Source: Formosa sediminum
Lineage (GTDB): Bacteria > Bacteroidota > Bacteroidia > Flavobacteriales > Flavobacteriaceae
DNA: 64,000 nucleotides
Reading direction: 5' to 3'
Assembly: GCF_007197735.1 (NCBI RefSeq)
Contig: NZ_CP041637.1
Span: 1,116,001-1,180,000, forward strand
The position numbers were made by a program, and so were the translations under genes. Shown in pieces: positions 26,229-35,184 of the stretch (positions are counted from its first letter, which is position 1; each line of letters opens with the position of its first letter). The notes under the pieces are model-generated. The model searched no databases and was not told the origin of the DNA. It saw only the letters and a program-made list of their open reading frames with translations.

Positions 26229-26298
26229 AAAACTTGCAGTTTTTTAATGTAAAACTGCAATTTTATTGCATAATTTTTCTACATTTAGTGCAATAACT
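26229..26298 (+). promoter_or_regulatory. susC2 control region
   Basis: It contains AAAACTTGCA (26229-26238), a 10-bp-stem inverted repeat (26234-26243 with 26251-26260), the palindrome at 26256-26270, a near-consensus -7 element (TAATTTTT from 26271), and TTTAGTGCAATAACT (26284-26298) ending 15 bases before the ATG. The arrangement repeats that of susC1, with 11 additional bases between the first two blocks. Confidence 0.55.
26256..26270. promoter_or_regulatory. Predicted DeoR operator upstream of susC2
   Basis: TGCAATTTTATTGCA is a 15-base palindrome with a TTT centre, 43 bases before the susC2 ATG. It differs from the susC1 site at one base. Confidence 0.65.
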
Positions 26299-26313
26299 TA
26301 AATAATAGCTAAT

Positions 26314-29300
26314 ATGAAAAATTATTGTATTCAATTGATCACTATTGTGGTGTTGTTTTTTGCGCAGAGTGCGTTTGCGCAATTAGTAACGGTATCTGGT
26401 AATGTTGCAGAGAAGGGGGCAGATATGCCTTTGGCCGGGGTTAGTGTTGTAATTGAGGGAACATCTAAGGGGGCTATAACCGATTTTGATGGAAATTTCT
26501 CAATTCAAGCAGATGCTACAGCAGGCAAAACACTTAAATTTAGTTTTATGGGGTTTAAATCTGTTTCTATTCAATTAACAGGTGGAGATCAAACTATAAA
26601 TCTTGCTATGGAAGAAGATGCCACAAGTTTAGATGAGGTTGTAGTTACTGCCTTAGGGATTAAACGTGAAAAAAAATCTTTAGGGTACTCTATAACTAAA
26701 GTTGGAGGTGATGATATTGCAGAAGTTAAAACTGTAAGTGCAGTAAATTCTTTACAAGGAAAAGTTGCAGGGGTAAATATTTCTACTGGTAGTGGAGGGG
26801 CTTCGTCTTCTAGTAGAGTGGTTATTCGTGGGGCAAGTTCTTTAACAGGAGATAACCAGCCTTTATATGTTGTAGATGGAATACCTATTATTAATAATAC
26901 AAGTAGTTCTGTGGTTGGTCCAACAAATGATGGAACCGGAGATGGAGGAGACGATATATCGTCTATAAATCCAGACGATATTGAATCTGTATCTGTGTTA
27001 AAAGGGAGTTCTGCGGCAGCTTTATATGGCTCTTTAGCCTCTAATGGTGTTATTATGATTACAACTAAATCCGGTAAAGGACAAACTGGCTTAGGGGTAG
27101 AATATTCAAGCTCTTTTACTTTTGATAGAATAAATACAGGCTTGCAAGATATGCAAACGAAATATGGACAAGGTGTAAATAATTTAAAGCCTGGTTATGA
27201 ATACGATGATAATGGAAATGCAATAGAGATGAGTGAAGAAGATGCTATTAACGATTCTTATGCCTACACATTACAATCTTGGGGAGCATTAATGGATGGT
27301 TCGTTAGTGTATAATTGGGATGGTGAAAAAAGACCATATTCTTATCAAGGAAGTAATTTAGATAAATTTTACGATACTGGTACAACGGCAGTAAACACAT
27401 TAGCATTAACCAAAGGTGGAGATGGATATAATTACCGCTTTTCTATGACTAATTTAGATAATAAAGATATTTTTCCAGGTACGACTTTAAATAGAAAATC
27501 ATTTTCTTTAAATGCTTCTGCTAAAATCAATCCTAAATTAACGTCAACAATCAATGCAAAATATATGATTGAGAAGACTCACAATCGTATTAATTTAGGA
27601 GATACACCTGGTAATGCCAATACTGTTGCTTATGTTTTACCAGGAAGTTTGGATATTAATGATCTTAAACCTGGATCTAATGAAGATGGTACAGAACTTT
27701 CATTTCAACCAAGTGAATTTATTACAAATCCATATTGGGTAGTTAACAATTTTAATAATGATGATCAGAAAAATAGATTTACAGGTTCTACAGTGTTGCA
27801 ATACGATGTAACAGATTGGTTGTATATATTAGGAAGAGCAGGTATAGATACTTATGATTTGTCTAGAACAAATGTTACGCCATTTGGAACAGCGTATCAA
27901 CCTGCAGGACAGATGACGCAAAGTAAGTCTACGTATACATCTGTAAATTCAGATCTTATGGTTGGAATTGAAAGACCAATTACAAGTAAAATATCTTCTA
28001 ACTCTATTTTTGGTGCAAATTCAAGAACAAATACTTTTGAGCAATTATCTGCAACAGGATATAATTTTATTGTTGAAGGTTTAGAAGATTTAAATAATAC
28101 TACTTTACCTGTTCCAACAAACAGTTATTATAAAACAAAAACAAATTCTCTTTATGGTTCTGTAGAGTTAGATTACGAAAAGTTTTTATACCTAACATTT
28201 ACAGGAAGAAACGACTGGTTTTCAACCTTATCTTATCCAGGGAAAGATACACCTAATAACGATTTTTATTGGTCTTTAAGTAGTAGTTTGTTGTTAAGCG
28301 ATTTGTTAACATTACCAGATGCATTTAATTATACTAAAGTTAGAGCAAGTTATGCACAAGTAGCTGGTGGTGCAAGTGATGCGTATTCACTTAATTTAGA
28401 TTACGCCATATCTGGTTCTTTTCAAGGGCAATCTTACGGTGCGATAAACAGTACCTCTATACCTAATCCAGATTTAACCCCATTTCAAAAAACAGAATAT
28501 GAATTTGGATTAGAGTCTAATTTCTTTAATAACCGCTTAGGAATCGATTTTGCATATTATAGTAATAAAACCACAAATGATATTGTTACAGCATCTGCTT
28601 CAGAAGCTTCAGGATATTCATCTGCAATATTAAATATTGGTGAGTTATCTAATAAAGGTGTAGAATTTTTAATTCGAGGAACACCAGTACAAACAGAACA
28701 TTTCTCTTGGAATACATCTTTTAACATGGGGTATAATGATAGTGAAATTGTACATACAGACGATGAAAATACCTCTATTAACGTAGACGGAAGTGAGTCG
28801 CGTTCTGGAACAGCAATTATTGCACATATAGTTGGCGAAAATTATGGTGTAATATATGGGTCTTCTTATGAGAGAGATAATGATGGTAATATTGTTTACG
28901 ATAATACGGGTAGTATTCCTAAACCTGTACAGGGTGAAAACAAAATATTAGGTCAAGGTGTAGCACCATATACATTAGGATTTCATAATTCATTTAAATA
29001 TAAAAATGTGTCTTTAAGCTTCTTAGTCGATGCTAAGTTTGGTGGTAGTGTGCATTCTGGTACAAACAGAGAATTAATGATGAGAGGGTTGCATAAGAAA
29101 ACTTTAAGAGGACGTGAAGACGGGTTAGTAGTTTCTGGTGCAGATAGCGAAACTGGTGAGTTGTTTTCTACTACAGTGGCTCCAGAAAATTTAAGATTTT
29201 TCTATGGATATATTGGTGCCGAAAGTGCAGGTATAGCAGAAGAATTTGTATACAGTACAGATTTTGTGAAATTTAGAGAGTTAAGTTTATCGTATAACAT

Positions 29301-29499
29301 GTCTAAAGATATTTTGTCTAGTGTTTTTATAAACGAACTACGATTTTCTTTAATAGCTAGAAACTTATTTTACATCTATAAAGTTATAGATAATGTCGAT
29401 CCAGAAGCTTCTTTAAATAATCTTAACTCACAAGGTATAGAGCGTTTTGGAGTGCCTTCAACCCAAAGTTTAGGTTTTTCTGTAAATATTAAATTTTAA
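26314..29499 (+). CDS. SusC/RagA-type TonB-linked outer-membrane transporter (copy 2)
   Basis: The 1061-residue protein has a signal peptide (1-22, ending AFAQ), a CarboxypepD_reg-like domain (~25-105, GAITDFDGNFSIQA), and the TonB-box/plug start LDEVVVTALGIKREKKSLGY typical of SusC proteins. PLYVVDGIPIINN and IESVSVLKGSSAAALYGSLASNG lie in the plug, and the barrel ends at NIKF. It is clearly diverged from copy 1 outside the conserved blocks, so it probably takes a different peptidoglycan fragment. susD2 follows after 12 bases. Confidence 0.94.
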   Translation: MKNYCIQLITIVVLFFAQSAFAQLVTVSGNVAEKGADMPLAGVSVVIEGTSKGAITDFDGNFSIQADATAGKTLKFSFMGFKSVSIQLTGGDQTINLAMEEDATSLDEVVVTALGIKREKKSLGYSITKVGGDDIAEVKTVSAVNSLQGKVAGVNISTGSGGASSSSRVVIRGASSLTGDNQPLYVVDGIPIINNTSSSVVGPTNDGTGDGGDDISSINPDDIESVSVLKGSSAAALYGSLASNGVIMITTKSGKGQTGLGVEYSSSFTFDRINTGLQDMQTKYGQGVNNLKPGYEYDDNGNAIEMSEEDAINDSYAYTLQSWGALMDGSLVYNWDGEKRPYSYQGSNLDKFYDTGTTAVNTLALTKGGDGYNYRFSMTNLDNKDIFPGTTLNRKSFSLNASAKINPKLTSTINAKYMIEKTHNRINLGDTPGNANTVAYVLPGSLDINDLKPGSNEDGTELSFQPSEFITNPYWVVNNFNNDDQKNRFTGSTVLQYDVTDWLYILGRAGIDTYDLSRTNVTPFGTAYQPAGQMTQSKSTYTSVNSDLMVGIERPITSKISSNSIFGANSRTNTFEQLSATGYNFIVEGLEDLNNTTLPVPTNSYYKTKTNSLYGSVELDYEKFLYLTFTGRNDWFSTLSYPGKDTPNNDFYWSLSSSLLLSDLLTLPDAFNYTKVRASYAQVAGGASDAYSLNLDYAISGSFQGQSYGAINSTSIPNPDLTPFQKTEYEFGLESNFFNNRLGIDFAYYSNKTTNDIVTASASEASGYSSAILNIGELSNKGVEFLIRGTPVQTEHFSWNTSFNMGYNDSEIVHTDDENTSINVDGSESRSGTAIIAHIVGENYGVIYGSSYERDNDGNIVYDNTGSIPKPVQGENKILGQGVAPYTLGFHNSFKYKNVSLSFLVDAKFGGSVHSGTNRELMMRGLHKKTLRGREDGLVVSGADSETGELFSTTVAPENLRFFYGYIGAESAGIAEEFVYSTDFVKFRELSLSYNMSKDILSSVFINELRFSLIARNLFYIYKVIDNVDPEASLNNLNSQGIERFGVPSTQSLGFSVNIKF

Positions 29500-29511
29500 A
29501 AAAAACACAAA

Positions 29512-31002
29512 ATGAAAAAAATACTTATTTTATTAGCGGTAGTTGCAATATTTGGATCGTGTGATGAAGGTTTTGATGAACTTAATGTTAATCCCACAAC
29601 TGCAACAGATTTAGATCCATCAACTAAATTAACATATATTCAATTATATACAGGCGGGAGTAGTTATGTTGCTACTTTGTTTTATGATGTAATTCATTTA
29701 ATGCAAAATGTACAGCATCTTAATGCCACTTCTTATGTCTCTTTCTTATATCAAGAAGGAAGTACAAATCACTTTTTTGAAGAACAGTACCCAAACACAG
29801 TTAAAAATTTAATCGATTTAGAAACCGCTTTAGCCTCTAGTGAATCTTCTACAGCAGAAGTAGACTTAGCAATAGCAAGCGTGCAAAAGGTGCTTATTTT
29901 TAGTAGAATTACAGACCTGTATGGTGATATACCTTATACCGAAGCAGGTTTAGGTTATATAGAAGGCATACGTTTTCCTACATACGATTCTCAATCTGAT
30001 ATCTATTTTAGCATGTTGGAAACTTTAGATAGCGCTGCAACGGTATTAAGTGCAGGTGGAGAAAGTTCTTATGGCTCTGCAGACTTGTTATATGGTGGCG
30101 ATACTACTAAGTGGAAAAAATTTGCAAATTCTCTTATGTTGCGTTTGGCAATGCGAATGGTAAAAGTAGATAATAGCGCTGCACAAGAGTGGGCAACAAA
30201 AGCTATAAGCGGTGGAGTTATGAGTAGTAACGATGATATTGCTTATGTACAATATGAAGATAATGCAGACGATTCTGGACCAAATGTAAATCCGCTTACA
30301 AAGTCTTTTTCCTCTAGAGCAGATGCTCAATTAAAAATTTCAGCAACACTTATGGATTATATGAAAGATAGAAACGATCCTAGAGTGTCTGTATTATTCT
30401 CAACAATTGATGGCGATACGTCTTTCGATTTACAATCGGGTCAGGATATAAATGATGATACTAGAGGTACTGCTAATTCTAAACCAAATATTAATATTTT
30501 CGGCGGTAGTGGTATTGTTATTTACGATGCTCCCTTATTCTATCAAACATATGCTGAAGTTGAATTTATGGTTGCAGAAGCAGCAGAACGTTGGGGACTT
30601 GGCGATGGCGATGTAGAGGCGCATTACAATGCGGGAGTAACGGCTGCAATGGACTATTTGTCTATGTATGGCAATGGGGTTGTTAGTATTACAGCAGATC
30701 AAATTAATACGTATTTAGAAGCAAATCCATTTGATGAATCTCAAGCATTAAAAATGATAAATGAGCAATATTGGATAGCAACTTTTGGAAATGGAATTGA
30801 AACTTTCTCAAATTGGAAACGATCTGGATATCCAGAATTGGTTGCTGCAGATGTAGCAGATTTATTAACAGGAGGCGAAATACCAAGAAGATTTCCCTAC
30901 CCAAGTTCAGAAGAACTAAATAACCCAGACGCGGTTGCAGCGGCAATAGCAGCTCAAGGAGGCGATGGACTTCTAGATAGAACTTGGTGGGATGTAGAGT
31001 AA
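29512..31002 (+). CDS. SusD-like lipoprotein, second SusD type
   Basis: The 496-residue lipoprotein has its acylated Cys near residue 17 (IFGSCDEGFDELNVNPTTAT). The start and the middle (LIFSRITDLYGDIPYTEAG, WKKFANSLMLRLAMRM, QYWIATFGNGIETFSNWKRSGYPEL) match the SusD-like_2 (SusD/RagB nutrient-binding) group, not the group of susD1. It is the surface lid and binding partner of susC2. A strong terminator follows. Confidence 0.92.
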   Translation: MKKILILLAVVAIFGSCDEGFDELNVNPTTATDLDPSTKLTYIQLYTGGSSYVATLFYDVIHLMQNVQHLNATSYVSFLYQEGSTNHFFEEQYPNTVKNLIDLETALASSESSTAEVDLAIASVQKVLIFSRITDLYGDIPYTEAGLGYIEGIRFPTYDSQSDIYFSMLETLDSAATVLSAGGESSYGSADLLYGGDTTKWKKFANSLMLRLAMRMVKVDNSAAQEWATKAISGGVMSSNDDIAYVQYEDNADDSGPNVNPLTKSFSSRADAQLKISATLMDYMKDRNDPRVSVLFSTIDGDTSFDLQSGQDINDDTRGTANSKPNINIFGGSGIVIYDAPLFYQTYAEVEFMVAEAAERWGLGDGDVEAHYNAGVTAAMDYLSMYGNGVVSITADQINTYLEANPFDESQALKMINEQYWIATFGNGIETFSNWKRSGYPELVAADVADLLTGGEIPRRFPYPSSEELNNPDAVAAAIAAQGGDGLLDRTWWDVE

Positions 31003-31081
31003 TAAATTAAGGATTTAAAAATAAAAACTATTAATACTTAAGGTTAATAATATTCATGGTTTGTTTATAATTAATAGTTTA

Positions 31082-31117
31082 GGTGAGAGAAATTGGTTAC
31101 TTCTCTCACCGTTTTTT
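31082..31117 (+). terminator. Intrinsic terminator after susD2
   Basis: A perfect 10-bp GC-containing stem (31082-31091 with 31101-31110), a 9-base loop and a T run (31112-31117). The rest of the 209-base gap before the symporter gene shows no operator palindrome. Confidence 0.88.
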
Positions 31118-31211
31118 AAATCTTATAAAATCAAAAAAATAGTACTTAATTTTTTTAAAAAACAGATAATAAAATGTACTTAGTTCTTAACTCTTTAAAG
31201 GTGTTTAATAT

Positions 31212-32672
31212 ATGAGCGCAACACTTATTTTGTTAGTAATAGCCTTGTATTTTGTGGTTTTACTTGTTATCTCTCATGTTGTTTCCAAAAACACTAGCGA
31301 CGATTCTTTTTATACCGGAGACAGAAAGTCGCCTTGGCAAATTGTAGCATTTGGGATGATAGGTGCTGTACTTTCCGGGGTTACATTTGTATCTATACCG
31401 GGAATGGTTGGGACTAACTATTTTTATTATTTACAATTTGTGTTTGGAAATGTTGTAGGGTATGTGTTTATAACATACGTGCTTGTACCTATTTATTACG
31501 ATCTAAAATTAGTGTCTATTTATTCTTATTTAGAATCACGTTTTGGTATTAAATCATATAAAACAGGCTCACTATTTTTTTTAATTTCCCAATCTTTTGG
31601 TGCTGCATTGCGGCTATTGCTTGCAGCTAAAATTTTACAGTATGCGGTATTCGATGCTTTTCATATACCATTCTTTGTTACTGTACTTATTATATTGATT
31701 TTAATCTGGTTATACACTCATAAATCTGGAATTAAAACTATAGTATGGACAGATACTCTACAAACCTTTTTCTTATTACTAGCTGTTGGTGTTACAATTT
31801 ATGTAGTTAAAAACGCACTAAACATGAATCTTGTAGAGACTACTTCTGCGGTAATGAATCATAGGTATTTTAAAATTTTTAATTGGGATTTTAATTCAGG
31901 AAGCAACTTTTTTAAGCAATTTATTTCTGGCGTATTAATCGCTGTTGCTATGGTTGGTTTAGATCAAAATATGATGCAAAAAACGCTAACATGTAAAAAC
32001 AAAAATGAAGCACAACGCAATATTTTAACCTTTAGTTTAGTGTTGGCTGTAACACAATTTTTGTTTTTAGGATTAGGCGTTTTGTTATATATGTATGCTC
32101 AAAATTTCGGAATACAATTGGAAGTGGAAAACGGAAAATTTATTAATACAGATACGTTGTTCCCTATGTTGTCTTTAAATCACTTCGGAACCATTGCTAG
32201 CTTAAGTTTTATATTAGGAATTACAGCAGCATCATTCTCAAGTGCAGATTCTGCTTTAACTGCTTTGACAACCTCATTTACTCACGACTTTTTAGATATT
32301 CAACATGAAAATTCTAAAGTGAAAAAAGCATTAAAGAACCGAGTATTATTTGGTTTTTCTGCAGTTATTTTTACAATAATTATGGTGTTTTCTCAAAGTA
32401 AAGGAAATGTAATTTCATTAATATTTAAGGTAGCAGGATATACTTATGGTCCCTTATTGGGATTATATATGTTGGGCATTTTTAGTACACTAAAAGTAAA
32501 GGACTCAGCAGTTCCTTTTATATGTGTGCTCATGCCTGTAGTTACCTATCTTTTAAATCATTATTTTATTCTTTGGTTCGATTTCGATTTCGGATTCATG
32601 AACATTTTTGTTAATGCTTTTTTAACAGTAATATGTTTAATCCTTTTTCGGGATAAAAAAAATATAAATTAA
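31212..32672 (+). CDS. Sodium:solute symporter (SSS family), probable amino-sugar importer
   Basis: The 486-residue protein has about 13 membrane segments and SSS-family features (FYTGDRKSPWQIVAFGMIGAVLSGVTFVSIPGMVG near the start; GITAASFSSADSALTALTTSFTHDFL in the second sodium-site helix). It begins the operon symporter-murQ-nagZ-namZ-nagB. In Tannerella forsythia an SSS-type transporter in the murQ cluster (MurT) imports MurNAc, so an inner-membrane MurNAc or disaccharide importer is likely here. murQ begins 8 bases after its stop. Confidence 0.88.
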   Translation: MSATLILLVIALYFVVLLVISHVVSKNTSDDSFYTGDRKSPWQIVAFGMIGAVLSGVTFVSIPGMVGTNYFYYLQFVFGNVVGYVFITYVLVPIYYDLKLVSIYSYLESRFGIKSYKTGSLFFLISQSFGAALRLLLAAKILQYAVFDAFHIPFFVTVLIILILIWLYTHKSGIKTIVWTDTLQTFFLLLAVGVTIYVVKNALNMNLVETTSAVMNHRYFKIFNWDFNSGSNFFKQFISGVLIAVAMVGLDQNMMQKTLTCKNKNEAQRNILTFSLVLAVTQFLFLGLGVLLYMYAQNFGIQLEVENGKFINTDTLFPMLSLNHFGTIASLSFILGITAASFSSADSALTALTTSFTHDFLDIQHENSKVKKALKNRVLFGFSAVIFTIIMVFSQSKGNVISLIFKVAGYTYGPLLGLYMLGIFSTLKVKDSAVPFICVLMPVVTYLLNHYFILWFDFDFGFMNIFVNAFLTVICLILFRDKKNIN

Positions 32673-32680
32673 ATTGAAAC

Positions 32681-33514
32681 ATGCTGAGTATGAAAAATAA
32701 ACTAACAACAGAGCAAGCATCAGACTATAATAATTTAGAAAAAATGAGCACTAACGAGTTGCTTAGTAGTATGAATGTTGAAGATAAAACAGTGCCTTAT
32801 GCTTTGGAACGAGCTGTGCCTGCTATTGAAAAATTGGTTGATGTTATACATGAAAAAATGAAAGCTGGCGGACGATTATTTTATATAGGAGCAGGTACTA
32901 GTGGCCGGTTAGGTGTGTTAGATGCTTCTGAATGTCCACCAACTTATGGTGTGCCTGACGATTGGGTAATTGGATTAATAGCTGGCGGAGATATCGCACT
33001 TAGAAAAGCCGTAGAGAATGCCGAAGATAATACCGATTTGGCCTGGGAAGATCTAAAAAAATACAATATTACAGATAAAGATGTATTAGTTGGTATCGCG
33101 GCATCTGGCACAACACCATATGTTATAGGTGGTGTACAAAAAGCTAAAGCACATAATATAATTACCGGTTGTGTAACTTGTAATGCAGATTCCCCATTGT
33201 CCCTAGAGGTAGATTATCCTATAGAAGTAGTTGTTGGACCTGAATTTGTTACAGGAAGTACAAGAATGAAAGCTGGTACAGCTCAAAAATTAGCCTTAAA
33301 CATGATCTCTACAACTGTCATGATAAAACTTGGTCGTGTAAAAGGGAATAAAATGGTTAATATGCAATTGTCTAATAAAAAACTGGTAAAACGGGGTGTT
33401 AAAATGATTGTTGACGAACTCGGGATTGATGAGAAGTTGGCTAAAACATTATTGCTAAAACATAACAGTGTAAGAAATGTAATTAACGAATTTAATAACT
33501 CTAGTTATGAATAA
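32681..33514 (+). CDS. murQ: N-acetylmuramic acid 6-phosphate etherase
   Basis: This enzyme cleaves the D-lactyl ether of MurNAc-6-phosphate to give GlcNAc-6-phosphate and D-lactate. The 277 residues match the family throughout: LFYIGAGTSGRLGVLDASECPPTYGVP with the catalytic Glu at E84, LIAGGDIALRKAVENAEDN, GIAASGTTPYVIGG, and GSTRMKAGTAQKLALNM. It is about 20 residues shorter at the C-terminus than E. coli MurQ but not visibly damaged. A second ATG at residue 4 (32690) is an alternative start. The end overlaps the start of nagZ by 8 bases. This is the strongest evidence that the locus handles MurNAc. Confidence 0.97.
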   Translation: MLSMKNKLTTEQASDYNNLEKMSTNELLSSMNVEDKTVPYALERAVPAIEKLVDVIHEKMKAGGRLFYIGAGTSGRLGVLDASECPPTYGVPDDWVIGLIAGGDIALRKAVENAEDNTDLAWEDLKKYNITDKDVLVGIAASGTTPYVIGGVQKAKAHNIITGCVTCNADSPLSLEVDYPIEVVVGPEFVTGSTRMKAGTAQKLALNMISTTVMIKLGRVKGNKMVNMQLSNKKLVKRGVKMIVDELGIDEKLAKTLLLKHNSVRNVINEFNNSSYE

Positions 33515-35165
33515 AATGTTCATCATTGGTGTATTACTCTTAACTTCATTAGGGTTTTTTCCAAATCCATATAACATTGAGAGCAAAAGCCCTAAAGAAA
33601 AATGGGTAGATAGTATATACAATAGTATGTCTTTACAAGAAAAGGTTGGGCAATTATTCATGGTAGCGGCATATTCTAATAGGCCTAAAAGCCATGTCGA
33701 TTCCATTCAAAATTTAATAAAGAAAAATGGCATTGGCGGCTTAATTTTTTTTCAAGGAGGTCCTGTGCGTCAAGCTAAATTAACAAATACCTATCAATCC
33801 CTATCTAAAGTCCCTTTGTTAATTGGCATAGATGCAGAATGGGGCTTAAATATGCGGTTAGATAGTACATCTGGATTTCCGTATAACATGACCCTTGGAG
33901 CAATTCAGGATGACGCTGTAATAAAAGCAATAGGACAGCAAATAGGTAAACATTCTAAGCGTTTAGGTGTACATTTAAATTTTGCACCTGTAGTAGATAT
34001 TAATACTAATGCTAATAATCCTATAATTGGTGTTCGCTCGTTTGGCGAAGATAAATTTAATGTTACCCAAAAAGCTATAGCATTCACAGAGGGTCTGCAA
34101 AGCGAGGGGGTTTTGGCGTGTGCTAAACATTTTCCTGGACATGGAGATACAGCTACAGATTCGCATAAAACATTACCGGTAGTAAATTTTTCAGAAGAAA
34201 GAATACAAAATGTAGAGTTCTATCCTTATAAAGCATTATTTAAAAAAGAGGTTGCTGGTGTTATGGTTGCTCATTTAAGTGTGCCTAGCCTAGAGGCAGA
34301 ACCAGGGTTGCCCTCTTCATTATCTTATAATATTGTAACAAATATTCTAAAGGGCCAATTAAACTATAAAGGCTTAGTATTTACAGACGCTTTAAACATG
34401 AAAGGAGCAGCAAATTTTAAAGCGCCAGGCGATGTAGATTTAGCTGCTTTTAAGGCGGGTAATGATGTATTACTTTTTACCAATAACTCTACAAAAGGGA
34501 TTTTAAAAATTGTTGAAGCTTATAATAACAACGACATTTCTGAAGCACGTTTAGCGCATTCCGTAAAAAAAATATTAGGTGCAAAATACGATGTTAATTT
34601 AAATAAGTTTAAACCTATCGAGATTGAAGGTTTAATAAGTGATCTAAATTCTGATGCAAATGTAGACTTAAATAAAGCTGCGATGAGTAAGGCAATAACC
34701 ATTTGTAAAAATCAAAATAAGATTTTACCAATTCAGAAAAAATCTGCAGAAAACATAGCGTTTTTAAAATTGGGAGATGGGGATTCAAAACCGTTTTTTA
34801 ATGCTTTGCAATCAGAACTTAATGTCTATAATATTTCAGATTTAGAAGCATCTGTACGATTAAAAGAACAAAAAAAATATGATAAGGTAATTATTAGTTA
34901 CCATAGATCTAATTACCGAGATGTAAAAAAAATATCTGCAGAAGACAAGATGTTAATAGAACAGATTGCTAAGAGTAATCACGTTGTTTTAAATGTATTT
35001 GCAAGTCAGTATTGTTTAAAAGAATTGCTTTTAGAACATGTTGAAGGTTTAATTATCTCTTATGAAAATACAGATGTTGCTCAACTTACTTCAGCTCAAA
35101 TTTTAGTGGGTAAAAAAGAAGCTGTTGGGAAATTACCTGCCTCCATTAATGCGGAATTAAAATAA
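33507..35165 (+). CDS. nagZ: Exported GH3 beta-N-acetylglucosaminidase (NagZ-type)
   Basis: The 552-residue protein has a hydrophobic N-terminus (about 1-18), probably a signal peptide. The GH3 catalytic domain carries KHFPGHGDTATDSH from residue 207 (dyad D218/H220) and the nucleophile D294 in FTDALNMKG. The C-terminal ~170 residues resemble the corresponding part of the NagZ-AmiE-like fusion at 21205-24120, but this copy stops before the beta-lactamase-like domain. It releases non-reducing GlcNAc from peptidoglycan fragments. The start overlaps murQ by 8 bases, suggesting translational coupling. Confidence 0.93.
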   Translation: MNKMFIIGVLLLTSLGFFPNPYNIESKSPKEKWVDSIYNSMSLQEKVGQLFMVAAYSNRPKSHVDSIQNLIKKNGIGGLIFFQGGPVRQAKLTNTYQSLSKVPLLIGIDAEWGLNMRLDSTSGFPYNMTLGAIQDDAVIKAIGQQIGKHSKRLGVHLNFAPVVDINTNANNPIIGVRSFGEDKFNVTQKAIAFTEGLQSEGVLACAKHFPGHGDTATDSHKTLPVVNFSEERIQNVEFYPYKALFKKEVAGVMVAHLSVPSLEAEPGLPSSLSYNIVTNILKGQLNYKGLVFTDALNMKGAANFKAPGDVDLAAFKAGNDVLLFTNNSTKGILKIVEAYNNNDISEARLAHSVKKILGAKYDVNLNKFKPIEIEGLISDLNSDANVDLNKAAMSKAITICKNQNKILPIQKKSAENIAFLKLGDGDSKPFFNALQSELNVYNISDLEASVRLKEQKKYDKVIISYHRSNYRDVKKISAEDKMLIEQIAKSNHVVLNVFASQYCLKELLLEHVEGLIISYENTDVAQLTSAQILVGKKEAVGKLPASINAELK

Positions 35166-35184
35166 AATTAAAGTCATTTATATT

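Noticed and set aside
26314-31002. SusCD pair 2 as a siderophore or cobalamin transporter
   Set aside because: Neighbouring genes all concern amino sugars, the partner is a SusD-like lipoprotein, and no B12 riboswitch or Fur-like site was seen upstream.
32681-33514. MurQ as a truncated pseudogene
   Set aside because: It is about 20 residues shorter than E. coli MurQ, but all catalytic and fold motifs are intact and the end overlaps nagZ in a normal operon fashion.
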